Shown: positions 33,746 through 43,131, counted from the stretch's first letter. The stretch: DNA of 64,000 nt from Guyparkeria hydrothermalis (GCF_023555375.1 NZ_JAJSEE010000002.1:327001-391000), one strand, 5' to 3'. Notes: generated by a model not told the origin, from the sequence alone. A program made the numbers and translations.

Positions 33746-34510
33746 TTATCTCCCTGGGCGATTTCGCACCGCCATCAGTGCTTCGTATTCCTCCGGCGCG
33801 AGGATCTGGCGCAGGTCGACGAAACTGCCGCTCTCGAATTCCCTGAGCCCCGGCAGGGCATGGAGTATCCGTTCGGCCGCCGCCCCCGGTGACAGCAGCG
33901 TCTCGGTGCCACGCGCGGCGTGGATGCGTTCGAGCGCCGGGAAGCGCGAGGTGTCGTCGATCTCGCAGAGCGTGTCGATGATGCGCGTGTCGATCAGGCC
34001 CGGTGCGATCGCGGCGACATGCGTGTCCGGGAACTCGTGCGCATACAGTCGGCAGAGCATGTTGAGTGTCGCCTTGGACAGCGCGTAGCCGCCCCAGCCG
34101 CGGTTGCCGAGTACCGCCGCGCCCGAGGAAATCGCCACGATCTGGTCGATGGCGATGTTTGATGCCAGCAGCCAGTCGAGGATCACCTTGTTGGCCCATA
34201 CGTTGATGTCCATGAGCTCGCGCAGCCGCTCGACCGACACCCGGCTCATGTCCTCGATCTCGCCCAGGATGCCCGCGTTGAGCACCACCAGGTCGAGCCG
34301 GTCGACCCCGGCGAGCAGCTGGTCGAGCGCCGGTCCGATCGCGTCGAGATCGGACAGATCGCAGGGCACGTCGACCACCCGGTCGGCCAGTGCGGCGCAG
34401 CCGCGGCGACTGCAGCCGTGGACGCGGTAGTCGCGCTCGAGCAGGGCGTGGCTCAGCCCGAGGCCGAGTCCGCTGCTGTTGCCGGTGACCAGGGCGTTCG
34501 GTTGTGTCAT
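33746..34510 (-). CDS. short-chain dehydrogenase/reductase (SDR)
   Basis: The 254-residue product is a classical-type SDR oxidoreductase. It has a nucleotide-binding TGNSSGLG (9-16), NAG (78-80), and a catalytic set with Ser near 128-129, Tyr142 and Lys146 (YALSK). The substrate is unknown; some members act as sepiapterin reductase-like or 3-oxoacyl reductases. Its start overlaps the end of the PAS-GGDEF gene by four bases (ATGA), so it is translated from the same message. It ends close to the tRNA-Ser terminator. Confidence 0.85.
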   Translation of the reverse strand: MTQPNALVTGNSSGLGLGLSHALLERDYRVHGCSRRGCAALADRVVDVPCDLSDLDAIGPALDQLLAGVDRLDLVVLNAGILGEIEDMSRVSVERLRELMDINVWANKVILDWLLASNIAIDQIVAISSGAAVLGNRGWGGYALSKATLNMLCRLYAHEFPDTHVAAIAPGLIDTRIIDTLCEIDDTSRFPALERIHAARGTETLLSPGAAAERILHALPGLREFESGSFVDLRQILAPEEYEALMAVRNRPGR

Positions 34511-35808
34511 GGCGTTGCCTCCGGCTGCCGTTCGGCGTGGCAGGGTGGGTGATATTCGCTCTGGGCGACGCGATTGCGGCCCTCCCGCTTGGCCAGGTAC
34601 AGCGCCCGGTCGGCCGCCGCGATCAGGTCGTTGATCGACTCGATTCTCGGGTCGCTGCGGGTCACGCCAGCGCTGGCGGTGATGGTCTCGTCCTGCAGCG
34701 GTTCCGGCCAGTCACGCGCCTCGATCGCCGTGAGCAGCGTGGTGGCGAGGCGGCAACCCGAGGCGCCGTCGTCGAGCGGCAGGCCGATCAGGAACTCCTC
34801 GCCACCCCAACGCATGGCGACCGCATCCGGCGGGGCGTGCTGGGCGATGAGCCTTCCCAGCGCTTCGAGCACGGAGTCGCCCACCAGGTGGCCGTAGCGA
34901 TCGTTGACCGGCTTGAAGTGGTCCACGTCCAGGGCGATCAGCGCGAGCCGGCGACCCGAGCGTTGCGCCCGGGCGAGCAGTTCCTCCAGCCGGCCCATGC
35001 CCTTGCGTCGGTTGAGCAGCCCCGTGAGCATGTCGCGGTCGGCTTCCCGTTGCAGCCGGGCCTCGACCGCCTTGGCATCCGTGACGTCGTGGACCAGCCC
35101 AGTGACCCGCAGCGGCCGGCCCTCGTCGTCCCAGTCGACCACCGAGCCCCGGTCGTGCACCCAGAGGTAGTGGCCGTTGCGGTTGCGCAGCCGGTAGACC
35201 GCCTCGAACTGGTGGCGCTCGCCGGCCAGATGATCCTGCAACGTGGTGATCACCACGGGCAGGTCGTCGGGGTGGACGTTGTCCTTCCAGGTCTCGATCA
35301 CCTCGGGCATCTCCTCCGGCCCGTAGCCCAGCAGGCTATGCAATCGGGGACTGAAGACCAGTCGCTCCTGTGCCGGGTACCAGTCCCAGACGCCGTCGGC
35401 GAGGTCGTGCAGGATCTGCCAGCCGGTCGCGCGCTCGTCCGGCGGTGCCGCGACACCGGGGCGGCGGCTGATGTCCCGGGCGACGGAGATGAAGCGTTCC
35501 TCGCCGTTGAGGGTGGCCACCGACGTGACCACCTCGACCGGCAGTTCGCTGCCGTCCGCGCGCCGGTGCCCGCCGATGAATCGGTAGGGCGAGTTCCGAC
35601 GGATCACCTCGGCGATCGCCGACCAGGCCGGCATGCCATGCACGCGCGTCTGCAGGGAGAGCACCGAGTGCTCGAGCACGTCATCGCGCGCGAGCAACAG
35701 GTCCTCGTGGGCGGCGCGATTGCAGTCGACGATCCGGGAGGTGGCCGGGTCGATCACGTAGACGGCATCGGGCAGGGCCTGGAACAGCGACGGATGCAGG
35801 TCGTCCAT
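34507..35808 (-). CDS. PAS-PAS-GGDEF diguanylate cyclase
   Basis: The protein should make cyclic di-GMP in response to signals sensed by PAS domains. The product is 433 residues from ATG 35808; an upstream TTG at 35871 would add 21 proline-rich, unconserved residues. Two PAS domains (about 5-115 and 130-250) precede a GGDEF domain with the active-site GGEEF at 335-339. No RxxD inhibitory I-site lies at the usual place before it, so product inhibition is probably weak. There are no membrane segments, so it is cytoplasmic. It is co-translated with the SDR. Confidence 0.9.
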   Translation of the reverse strand: MDDLHPSLFQALPDAVYVIDPATSRIVDCNRAAHEDLLLARDDVLEHSVLSLQTRVHGMPAWSAIAEVIRRNSPYRFIGGHRRADGSELPVEVVTSVATLNGEERFISVARDISRRPGVAAPPDERATGWQILHDLADGVWDWYPAQERLVFSPRLHSLLGYGPEEMPEVIETWKDNVHPDDLPVVITTLQDHLAGERHQFEAVYRLRNRNGHYLWVHDRGSVVDWDDEGRPLRVTGLVHDVTDAKAVEARLQREADRDMLTGLLNRRKGMGRLEELLARAQRSGRRLALIALDVDHFKPVNDRYGHLVGDSVLEALGRLIAQHAPPDAVAMRWGGEEFLIGLPLDDGASGCRLATTLLTAIEARDWPEPLQDETITASAGVTRSDPRIESINDLIAAADRALYLAKREGRNRVAQSEYHPPCHAERQPEATP

Positions 35809-35877
35809 GACGGGTCGGAATGCCGGTGGTGATGGTGGGGGTATTCTTGCAGGTCTGGCGCCGAACCCCAATGCCCT

Positions 35878-36804
35878 TCAGCGCAATTCCGCCAGGAGTT
35901 GCCGGATCATGCCGTCGGCGCGACTGCCATAGCCACCACCGAACAGGTTGAAGTGGTTGAGGACGTGGTAGAGGTTGTAGAGCGTCTTGCGCGTGCGGTA
36001 GCCGGCATCCAGCGGCAAGTGGGCCTGGTAGGCCTGGTAGAAGCCGGGGGCGAACCCGCCGAACAGCTCGGTCATGGCGATTTCGGCCTCGCGGTCGGCG
36101 CGGTAGGTGGCCGGGTCGAACAGCACCGGGGTGCCGTCGGTGAGCGCGCCGTGGTTCGCGCCCCACATGTCGCCGTGGATCAGCGCGGGGTAGGGCCGGT
36201 AGTCGCTGAAGAAGGCGGGCAGGGCGTCGATCAGTTCGCGGCCCGCGTCGATGCTGCGCCCCGACAGGCCGCGTTCGGCGGCCCAGTCGAGCTGCGGGGC
36301 GAGGCGGCGTTGCCCGTAGAAGCGCGCCCAGTCGTCGTCCTCGCCACCCAGCTGGGGCATTGCGCCGATGAAGTTGTCCTCCGGCCAGCCGAAGCCCGAT
36401 TGCGGCTCGGCGTGCAGCTCGGCCATCGCCTCGCCCAGGGCGGCGTCGTTCACCGGGGCCAGGTCGAGCCATTCGAGCAGCAGGTAGGCCGTGCCGTCGA
36501 CGCTGCCCGCGGCGGCCACCTGCGGGGTGCGGATGCGCGTGCCCAGTGCCTCGAGCCCGCGCCCTTCGGCGGGAAACATGCCGTCGTTGCGGTCCGGGTG
36601 GGTCTTGAGGAACAGCGGGCCGCTATCGGTCTCGAGCTGGGTGGCATCGGCGATGCAGCCGCCACCGATGCCGCGCTGATCGGCAACCTCGAGCGAGCCG
36701 GCCTCGGCCAGCCGCGCGGTCAGCGCGTTTTCGGGGGTCTCGCCTTGCTGGATGCGGGCGAGGGCGTCGTCAAGAAGTGCCTGATACGTGGTTGGGGCAG
36801 CCAT
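35878..36804 (-). CDS. fructosamine kinase family protein
   Basis: The 308-residue product belongs to the fructosamine-3-kinase/ketosamine-3-kinase family (PF03881), kinases that phosphorylate sugars bound to amines and so help remove glycation damage. The catalytic loop HGDMWGANHG and the later FDPATY metal-binding segment are intact. The ATG at 36804 lies 35 bases inside the end of plsC, so the two are probably co-expressed. Actual substrate is unproven. Confidence 0.88.
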   Translation of the reverse strand: MAAPTTYQALLDDALARIQQGETPENALTARLAEAGSLEVADQRGIGGGCIADATQLETDSGPLFLKTHPDRNDGMFPAEGRGLEALGTRIRTPQVAAAGSVDGTAYLLLEWLDLAPVNDAALGEAMAELHAEPQSGFGWPEDNFIGAMPQLGGEDDDWARFYGQRRLAPQLDWAAERGLSGRSIDAGRELIDALPAFFSDYRPYPALIHGDMWGANHGALTDGTPVLFDPATYRADREAEIAMTELFGGFAPGFYQAYQAHLPLDAGYRTRKTLYNLYHVLNHFNLFGGGYGSRADGMIRQLLAELR

Positions 36805-37519
36805 GGCGGTTGTAGAGAGCCTCCTGTGTTGCCTCGATCCACTCCTGGGTGGCGTCGTTGATCTCGTTGGCCGTCCGGCCCTCGGTCTCGATCGGCGGGC
36901 CGAACACGACATGGATGGTGCCCGGGCGCATGCGAAAGCCCTTCTTGGGCCACAGGCAGCCGGAATCGACGGCCATGGGGATTACCCGGGCGCCGCTGCG
37001 CTCGGCGAGCATGGCCCCGCCGATGCGGTAGTTGGGTGGCGTGCCGGGGAGCCGGCGGGTGCCCTCGGGAAAGATCACCACGTCGCGGCCGTCGGCAAGG
37101 GCCGCCGACCCCTGACGCAGGATCTCGGCCAGCGCCTTGCGCCCGGCCGCCCGGTCGATCGCGATCGGCTCGATCGCCTTGAGCCCCTGGCCGAACACCG
37201 GGATGCGCAGCAGTTCCCGCTTGAGCACGAAGGCGGGAAAGCGCAGCGTGCTGGGCAGGAACATCGTCTCCCAGGTGGATTGGTGCTTGGCCAGCACCAG
37301 GTTGCCCCCCGTCGGATCGAGGTGCTCGAGCCCCTCGACTTCGTGGCGAATGCCGGTGATCACGCGCGCCAGCCACAGGATCGAGCGGCCGAAGGAGAAC
37401 AGCAGGCGATAGCGTCGCTCGAACGGCAGAAAGCGCCCGGCGAGCAGGATCGGCGTATGCGCGAGCAGCGAGAGGGTCGCTGCCAGGGCAAACAGGGCCG
37501 TCCGTAGCCAGGTGAGCAT
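36770..37519 (-). CDS. plsC: 1-acyl-sn-glycerol-3-phosphate acyltransferase
   Basis: PlsC transfers an acyl chain to lysophosphatidic acid, giving phosphatidic acid for phospholipid synthesis. The product is 249 residues: an N-terminal membrane anchor (about 7-30), motif I in the variant form HQSTWE (HX4E rather than HX4D), and motif III FPEGTR. It lies just after glyS on the same strand and overlaps the fructosamine kinase gene by 35 bases. Confidence 0.9.
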   Translation of the reverse strand: MLTWLRTALFALAATLSLLAHTPILLAGRFLPFERRYRLLFSFGRSILWLARVITGIRHEVEGLEHLDPTGGNLVLAKHQSTWETMFLPSTLRFPAFVLKRELLRIPVFGQGLKAIEPIAIDRAAGRKALAEILRQGSAALADGRDVVIFPEGTRRLPGTPPNYRIGGAMLAERSGARVIPMAVDSGCLWPKKGFRMRPGTIHVVFGPPIETEGRTANEINDATQEWIEATQEALYNRHGCPNHVSGTS

Positions 37520-37526
37520 TGCCGCC

Positions 37527-39605
37527 TTACGCCTGCAACTGGGAGACGTCGGCAATGGCGAGGAACAGCGCGTTGATCCGCGCCAGCAGTGCCAAGCGGT
37601 TGTCGCGCAGGGCCGTGTCGTCGGCCATCACCATCACCGAGTCGAAGAACGCGTCCACCGGCTCGCGCAGGGCGGCCAGCGCGGTCAGGGCCTCGGTGTA
37701 GTCGCCCTCGGCCAGCAGGCCCTCCAGGCGCGGGCCGATCGCGTCGACCGCCTCCCACAGGCGCTGCTCGGCCGGTTCGACCAGTCGGGCATCAATGACC
37801 GACTCCGGGACCGGGCCGTCATGCTTCTTGAGGATGTTGCCGATGCGCTTGTTGGCCGCGGCCAGTGCCTCGGCCTCCGGCAGCTCGATAAAGGCGTTGA
37901 CCGCCCGCATGCGCTGCTCGAAGTCCAGCGGCCGGCGGGTGCCGGTCATCGAGACGGCCTGGAAAACGTCGCTGCGGATGCCGCGATCGAGGCTGTAACG
38001 ATGCTGGCGCTCGGTGATGAACTCGAACACGCCCATGACGTGATCGTTGGCCTCCGGCACCTTGTCGGCGATACCGGCGGCCGCCATCTCGAGCAGCTCG
38101 ACCAGGTCGAGGTCCAGTTCCTGCTCGACCAGGATGCGCAGCACGCCCAGCGCCGCGCGACGCAGGGCGAACGGGTCCTTGGCGCCGGTGGGCGCCTGGC
38201 CGATGGCGAAGATGCCCATCAGCGTGTCGAGCCGATCGGCCAGGGCCACGGCCTGGGCCACCCCGCCACGCGGCAGGTCGTCGCCGGCGCGGCGCGGGCG
38301 ATAGTGATCGTCCAGGGCGATGGCGACATCTTCGTCCATGCCCTCGTGCGTCGCCAGGTAGCGGCCGATGGTGCCCTGCAGGCCGGCAAACTCGCCTACC
38401 ATCTGGGTCTGCAGGTCGCACTTGCTCAATCGCGCCGCCCGGCGGGCGGCCTGCGGGTCGGCCTCGATCTGCCGGGCGATGGCCTCGGCCAGTTGCTCGA
38501 TGCGAAGCACCTTGTCGAACACGCTGCCCAGGCGCTTCTGGAACACCAGGTGCTTGAGCGACTCGAGGTGTGATTCCAGCGGGGTCTTGAGATCGCCTTC
38601 CCAGAAGAACATCGCATCGGAAAAGCGCGGGCGGATGACACGCTCGTTGCCGTGGCGCACCGCCTCGATGTCGCGGCTCTCGATGTTCGCCACGGTGATG
38701 AACCACGGCATCAGCGCGCCGTGCGCATCCAGGACGGGGAAGTACTTCTGGTCGTCCTGCATGGTGTACATCAGTGCCTCGTGCGGCACGTCGAGGAAAC
38801 GCGCCTCGAACTCGCCGGCGACGGCCACCGGCCACTCGACCAGGGCGGTCACCTCGTCGAGCAGGTCGGTATCGATATGGGCGCGCCCGCCGATCTCGTC
38901 GGCCTTGGCCTTCACTTGCGACTCGATGTGCGCCCGGCGCTCGGCGAAGTCGGCCAGCACGAAACCCTGCTTCTGCAGGGTGGCGGCGTAGTCGGCCGGG
39001 GCACTAACGGTCAGCGCCTCCGGGTGGTGGAAGCGGTGGCCAAAGGTCTGGTTGCCGGCGGCGTGACCGAACAGGGTCATGTCGACCACCTGGTCGCCGT
39101 GCAGGGCGAGCACCCAGTGGACCGGGCGGATGAACTCGGCGCGCGAGCTGCCCCAGCGCATGCGCTTCGGGGTGGGCAGCTTGTCCAGTGCGCGCTCGAC
39201 GATGGCGGGCAGCAGGTCGGCGGCGCTCTGGCCCGGCTCGGTGTAGCGGTGGACCAGCCACTCGCCCTTGTCGGTCGTCATGGTCTCGAGCTGGTCGGGC
39301 GACACGCCGCAGCCGGTGGCGAAGCCGGTCAGGGCCTTGGTCGGGTTGCCGTCGGCATCGTAGGCGGCCTTGACCGCCGGGCCGCGGCGCTCGACCGGCT
39401 TGGGCTCGGTGGCGCGGGCCAGGTCGTCGACCAACAGGGCCAGTCGACGCGGCGCGGCGTAGGCCGTGAGCTTGCCGTGGGCCAGCCCCGCCTCGTCCAG
39501 CCCGGCGCGGATCTCGTCTTCGAGCGCGTCGCGCAGGGTGGTCAGGGCCTTGGGCGGGAGTTCCTCGGTGCCCAGTTCGAAAAGAAAGTCCGCCGTGTCA
39601 GTCAT
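37527..39605 (-). CDS. glyS: glycine--tRNA ligase beta subunit
   Basis: GlyS is the tRNA-binding and proofreading-like subunit of the alpha2beta2 glycyl-tRNA synthetase. The product is 692 residues (689 in E. coli) starting MTDTADFLFELGTEELPPKAL. It includes an HD-like domain and an ArgRS-like anticodon-binding C-terminal domain. It lies 73 bases after glyQ. plsC begins only 7 bases downstream. Confidence 0.96.
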   Translation of the reverse strand: MTDTADFLFELGTEELPPKALTTLRDALEDEIRAGLDEAGLAHGKLTAYAAPRRLALLVDDLARATEPKPVERRGPAVKAAYDADGNPTKALTGFATGCGVSPDQLETMTTDKGEWLVHRYTEPGQSAADLLPAIVERALDKLPTPKRMRWGSSRAEFIRPVHWVLALHGDQVVDMTLFGHAAGNQTFGHRFHHPEALTVSAPADYAATLQKQGFVLADFAERRAHIESQVKAKADEIGGRAHIDTDLLDEVTALVEWPVAVAGEFEARFLDVPHEALMYTMQDDQKYFPVLDAHGALMPWFITVANIESRDIEAVRHGNERVIRPRFSDAMFFWEGDLKTPLESHLESLKHLVFQKRLGSVFDKVLRIEQLAEAIARQIEADPQAARRAARLSKCDLQTQMVGEFAGLQGTIGRYLATHEGMDEDVAIALDDHYRPRRAGDDLPRGGVAQAVALADRLDTLMGIFAIGQAPTGAKDPFALRRAALGVLRILVEQELDLDLVELLEMAAAGIADKVPEANDHVMGVFEFITERQHRYSLDRGIRSDVFQAVSMTGTRRPLDFEQRMRAVNAFIELPEAEALAAANKRIGNILKKHDGPVPESVIDARLVEPAEQRLWEAVDAIGPRLEGLLAEGDYTEALTALAALREPVDAFFDSVMVMADDTALRDNRLALLARINALFLAIADVSQLQA

Positions 39606-39678
39606 GAAAGTCCGTACCTGTTGGCAATGCTTGGTCGTCGTGGCATGGCCCGATGGGCCGGGTGCGCCCGGTGCGTGA

Positions 39679-40605
39679 TCAGCCCTGTGTCGGGTTCGCC
39701 ATGGGGAAGCCCAGCGCCTCGCGGGCGGCAAAGTAGCGTTCGGCCACGGCGCGGGCCATGGTGCGCACGCGCAGGATGTAACGCTGGCGCTCGGTCACAG
39801 AGATGGCGCGGCGCGCGTCGAGCAGGTTGAAGGCGTGCGAGGCCTTGAGCACCTGCTCGTAGGCCGGCAACGGCAGGTCGGCCTTCACCAGGCGCAGGCA
39901 CTCGCCTTCCGCGTGGTCGAAGTGCTGGAACAGGAACGCGGTGTCGGCCTGCTCGAAGTTGTAGGTCGACTGCTCCACCTCGTTCTGGTGGTAGACGTCG
40001 CCGTAGGTAATCACCCCGGCATCCGAGCGCGACCAGACCAGGTCGTAGACGTTCTCGACCCCTTGCAGGTACATCGCCAGGCGCTCGAGACCGTAGGTGA
40101 TCTCGCCCGAGACCGGATCGCAGTTGAGCCCGCCGACCTGCTGGAAGTAGGTGAACTGGGTCACCTCCATGCCGTTGAGCCAGACCTCCCAGCCCAGGCC
40201 CCAGGCGCCCAGCGTCGGCGACTCCCAGTTGTCCTCGACAAAGCGGATGTCGTGGGTCAGCGGATCGAAGCCCAGCCGGGTCAGGGACTCGAGGTAGAGC
40301 TCCTGGATATTGTCCGGCGAGGGCTTCAACAGCACCTGGAACTGGTAGTAGTGCTGCAGGCGGTTGGGGTTGTCGCCGTAGCGGCCGTCGGTCGGCCGGC
40401 GCGACGGCTGCACGTAGGCCGCGCGCCACGGCTCCGGGCCGATCGAGCGCAGGAAGGTGGCCGGGTGGAACGTGCCGGCACCCACCTCGATATCCAGCGG
40501 CTGGAGGACCGCGCAACCCTGCTCGGCCCAGAAGCTCTGCAAGGCCAGGATCAGGCCCTGGAAGGTCGACAGGTCGAAGCGCGTTTCGATGGAAGGCTGA
40601 CTCAT
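39679..40605 (-). CDS. glyQ: glycine--tRNA ligase alpha subunit
   Basis: GlyQ is the class II catalytic subunit that activates glycine. The product is 308 residues from ATG 40605 (303 in E. coli). Blocks [39 protein letters not shown] and [15 protein letters not shown] are conserved. A -10-like TATACT on this strand (40670-40675) lies about 65 bases upstream. The next genes upstream are the accessory segment and trpD. Confidence 0.97.
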   Translation of the reverse strand: MSQPSIETRFDLSTFQGLILALQSFWAEQGCAVLQPLDIEVGAGTFHPATFLRSIGPEPWRAAYVQPSRRPTDGRYGDNPNRLQHYYQFQVLLKPSPDNIQELYLESLTRLGFDPLTHDIRFVEDNWESPTLGAWGLGWEVWLNGMEVTQFTYFQQVGGLNCDPVSGEITYGLERLAMYLQGVENVYDLVWSRSDAGVITYGDVYHQNEVEQSTYNFEQADTAFLFQHFDHAEGECLRLVKADLPLPAYEQVLKASHAFNLLDARRAISVTERQRYILRVRTMARAVAERYFAAREALGFPMANPTQG

Positions 40606-41153
40606 GAGAATTCTTGTGTAGATCGTGTCTGGACGCGGCCCCGAGAGGGGGGATACGCAAAGCGGCCATAGTATACCGATGGGCGCGTGCTCTGCACGGG
40701 CTGGACAGGTTGTCCTGCTGACTAACGGGCATTCTCGCCGCCGGTTGGCGAAATCAAATGGCGGCGATGAGTCGGGAGGTGGTTGCGAAGGCAGATCGAA
40801 GGGCGGGCCCTTGGCGTCCTGCCTCACGAGGGAAGGGCGGCCGGGGCGAAGCGACACGGACGTCGCTTCGAGGTTCGCCGCGACAGGAGGTCGCGTCGAA
40901 CCGGCCCCGAACAGCCGGCCTTCGCTCGTGAGGCCGGTAGCCTCGTCTCGAGGCTACCGGGTCCGCAGGACCAGGACGCAGGGTGTCCTTCTTTTCGCCC
41001 CTTTTCTTGGACAAGCAAGAAAAGGGGCTCGCCCGCCGGGCGCCGAGTCCGCTAAGGTTGGTAAACGTTGATCGGCGGGCGAAACAGGCACCCACGGCAC
41101 GTAGGGGTTAAAGCCCGCAGGTCATTGAATTGTTAGGTTTGATTGGGGCGGTT
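40606..41153. other. intergenic region glyQ to HNH nuclease gene
   Basis: This 548-base gap holds a likely glyQ promoter at its left end, then about 140 bases with no recognisable feature, then the inverted-repeat cluster (40822-41082), then about 70 bases before the HNH gene. No convincing coding sequence is seen. Confidence 0.6.
40822..41082. repeat. cluster of inverted repeats (multi-hairpin element)
   Basis: At least five strong inverted repeats lie side by side. An outer stem 40822-40836/40919-40933 (14 of 15 pairs) encloses two hairpins: 40847-40855/40862-40870 (9 pairs) and 40872-40884/40890-40902 (12 of 13). Next are a perfect 12-pair hairpin 40934-40945/40949-40960, a perfect 13-pair hairpin 40997-41009/41016-41028, and 41029-41038/41073-41082 (10 pairs around a 34-base loop). 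No credible protein is encoded. From memory it resembles intergenic repeats with a CTTTTCTT/AAGAAAAG hairpin common in Pseudomonas and Xanthomonas; that is unverified. Confidence 0.75.
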
Positions 41154-41915
41154 TTGAGTAACGTGTATCCATTTAAGGCCGGTGGCCAGTACACCAGAAA
41201 GGACGTTTTTCGAACTCTCGGCATTGAGGATCCCGGAGGAGGGAGTTGGTATACCGGTTACACCTCACACGAAGATGATCATTTCATCTTTTGTGGTGTG
41301 GGTACTGCCGGTCGGACTGGACACGATTACCAGAACAGGTTTGTGGGGGACGAACTGATTTGGTTCGGAAAGTCGCAATCAAGGCTGCACCAACCCTCAA
41401 TCCAGAGTTTGCTGCATCCTGCTGGGCACGTTTACCTGTTCTTCCGAGAGGACAACCGTGAAGCGTTCACTTTTGCGGGCTTGGCACATCCGAAAAGCTA
41501 CAAAAACTCTAGCCCCGTTCAGGTCACGTGGACCTTTGGAGGAACTGAGTTCAATCGTCCCGAAGTGCTGCCGGAAGAAGTGTTAGATCCACAAAGCGTT
41601 TCGGAAGGTGCCAAAAAGACGGTAACAGTGAACGTTTACGAGCGTGATCCGAATGCACGTCGACAGTGTTTGAAGCGTTGGGGAGTCAAATGCGCGGTCT
41701 GCAATTTCGATTTTGAGAGCATGTACGGAGAAATCGGCCGCGGCTTCATTCACGTGCATCACTTGAAGCCGTTGGCCGAAGTGGGTGAGGAGTACGAACT
41801 CAATCCGGTTGCCGATCTACGGCCTGTCTGCCCCAATTGCCACGCAATGCTCCATCGTAAACGGCCTGCGTTGTCGATCTCGGAGCTGAAACAGCTCATA
41901 AATGACATTGGCTAG
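41154..41915 (+). CDS. HNH endonuclease, probable modification-dependent restriction enzyme
   Basis: The 253-residue product has two parts. Residues 1-130 resemble a DUF3427-like beta-barrel domain (QYTRKDVFRTLG, TAGRTGHDYQN, ELIWFGKSQS), a type seen on restriction-related proteins and probably recognising DNA. Residues 175-240 form a McrA-type HNH nuclease with zinc cysteines C180, C183, C226 and C229, the catalytic HVHH (200-203) and NCHAMLH. GC content is visibly lower than in neighbours, suggesting transfer. The start is uncertain: TTG 41154 is used because GGGGCG precedes it; TTG 41130 and GTG 41163 are alternatives. No methylase gene is nearby, which fits a type IV-like enzyme. Confidence 0.75.
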   Translation: MSNVYPFKAGGQYTRKDVFRTLGIEDPGGGSWYTGYTSHEDDHFIFCGVGTAGRTGHDYQNRFVGDELIWFGKSQSRLHQPSIQSLLHPAGHVYLFFREDNREAFTFAGLAHPKSYKNSSPVQVTWTFGGTEFNRPEVLPEEVLDPQSVSEGAKKTVTVNVYERDPNARRQCLKRWGVKCAVCNFDFESMYGEIGRGFIHVHHLKPLAEVGEEYELNPVADLRPVCPNCHAMLHRKRPALSISELKQLINDIG

Positions 41916-42108
41916 GGGCAAGCAGAAGCCGAAGTCAGACGTTCGGCCAACATGTGGTCGCAGCCCCGGACGGGTCATGGGCGCAAAACGAGAAGGGGGG
42001 CTCCCTTAATATGCTGGCCTCTCCTCAGGTAAGGCCTCAGTGCTGCGGACCATCCCCCAGCCGTGCTACCTTTCCCCGCCTGACCCACGCCGGAACCCCG
42101 AACACCCC

Positions 42109-43131
42109 ATGGACATTCGCGAAGCCATTGCCCGCACCGTCGACCGTCATGACCTGAGCCGCGAACAGATGTACGCGGTCATGCACCAGATCATGGCCGG
42201 CGAGGCCACGCCGGTGCAGGTCGCCGGCCTGATGGTCGCGCTGCGCATGAAGGGCGAGACCATCGACGAGATCACGGCTGCCGCCGAGGTAATGCGCGAG
42301 CTGGCGGTGGGCGTGCAGGTGGACGTGCCGCACCTGGTCGACATCGTCGGTACCGGTGGCGACGGCTCCGCGCTGTTCAATGTCTCGACCGCCTCGAGCT
42401 TCGTGGTCGCCGCGGCCGGCGGGCACGTGGCCAAGCACGGCAACCGCTCGGTCACGAGCCGTTCGGGCAGTGCCGACATGCTCGAGACGGCGGGCGTGAA
42501 CCTGGAGGTCGACAGCGATTGCGTCGCCCGCTGCGTGCGCGAGCTGGGAATCGGCTTCATGTTCGCCCCGCGCCACCACGGCTCGATGCGCCACGCCGCC
42601 GTGCCGCGCAAGGAGCTGGGGGTGCGCACTTTGTTCAATGTCCTCGGGCCGCTTACCAACCCGGCCGGTGCGCCGGCGATGCTGCTGGGCGTCTACAGTA
42701 GCGACTGGCTCGAGCCGCTGGCCGAGGTGATGCAGCGCCTGGGCGCGCGTCACGTGCTGGTGGTGCACAGCCACGACGGTCTCGACGAGATCTCGCTGGC
42801 CGAGGCGACCGAGGTGGCCGAGCTGAAAGACAATACGGTGCGCCGCTTCCGCGTCGAGCCCGAGGACTTCGGCATCACGCGCCAGCCGCTTGATCGGCTG
42901 ATCGTCGATGGCCCCGAGCAGAGCGTGGCCTGCGTGCGCGCCGCCCTGGGCGGCGAGCCCGGCCCGGTCGCCGACATGATCGCGCTGAATGCCGGGGCGG
43001 CCATCTATGCCGCGGACCTGGCCGAGGACCTGGTCGCCGGCGTGGCCACCGCCCAGCGCCTGCTGGCCGAAGGGCGCGCGCTGGACAAGCTCGAGCAGCT
43101 GGTCGCCATGACCCGCGCCTGCCAGGCCTGA
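42109..43131 (+). CDS. trpD: anthranilate phosphoribosyltransferase
   Basis: TrpD joins anthranilate to PRPP in tryptophan synthesis. The product is 340 residues from ATG 42109. The PRPP-binding GTGGDG motif (in DIVGTGGDGSALFNVST) and the KHGNRSVTSRSGSADMLE segment are intact. It is followed 69 bases later by trpC. trpE and trpG, which usually precede it, are absent here; the region upstream is the accessory segment. Confidence 0.96.
   Translation: MDIREAIARTVDRHDLSREQMYAVMHQIMAGEATPVQVAGLMVALRMKGETIDEITAAAEVMRELAVGVQVDVPHLVDIVGTGGDGSALFNVSTASSFVVAAAGGHVAKHGNRSVTSRSGSADMLETAGVNLEVDSDCVARCVRELGIGFMFAPRHHGSMRHAAVPRKELGVRTLFNVLGPLTNPAGAPAMLLGVYSSDWLEPLAEVMQRLGARHVLVVHSHDGLDEISLAEATEVAELKDNTVRRFRVEPEDFGITRQPLDRLIVDGPEQSVACVRAALGGEPGPVADMIALNAGAAIYAADLAEDLVAGVATAQRLLAEGRALDKLEQLVAMTRACQA

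Noticed and set aside
40622-41095. Several open frames through the repeat cluster
   Set aside because: They exist in most frames at once, contain the inverted repeats, have no ribosome-binding site and are of a type often mis-annotated as hypothetical proteins.
41131-41137. GTTAGGT just before the HNH gene, resembling an integron attC core (GTTRRRY)
   Set aside because: No matching complementary core or attC hairpin was found after the gene (the nearest, GTTCGGC, breaks the consensus), and there is no integrase or second cassette.
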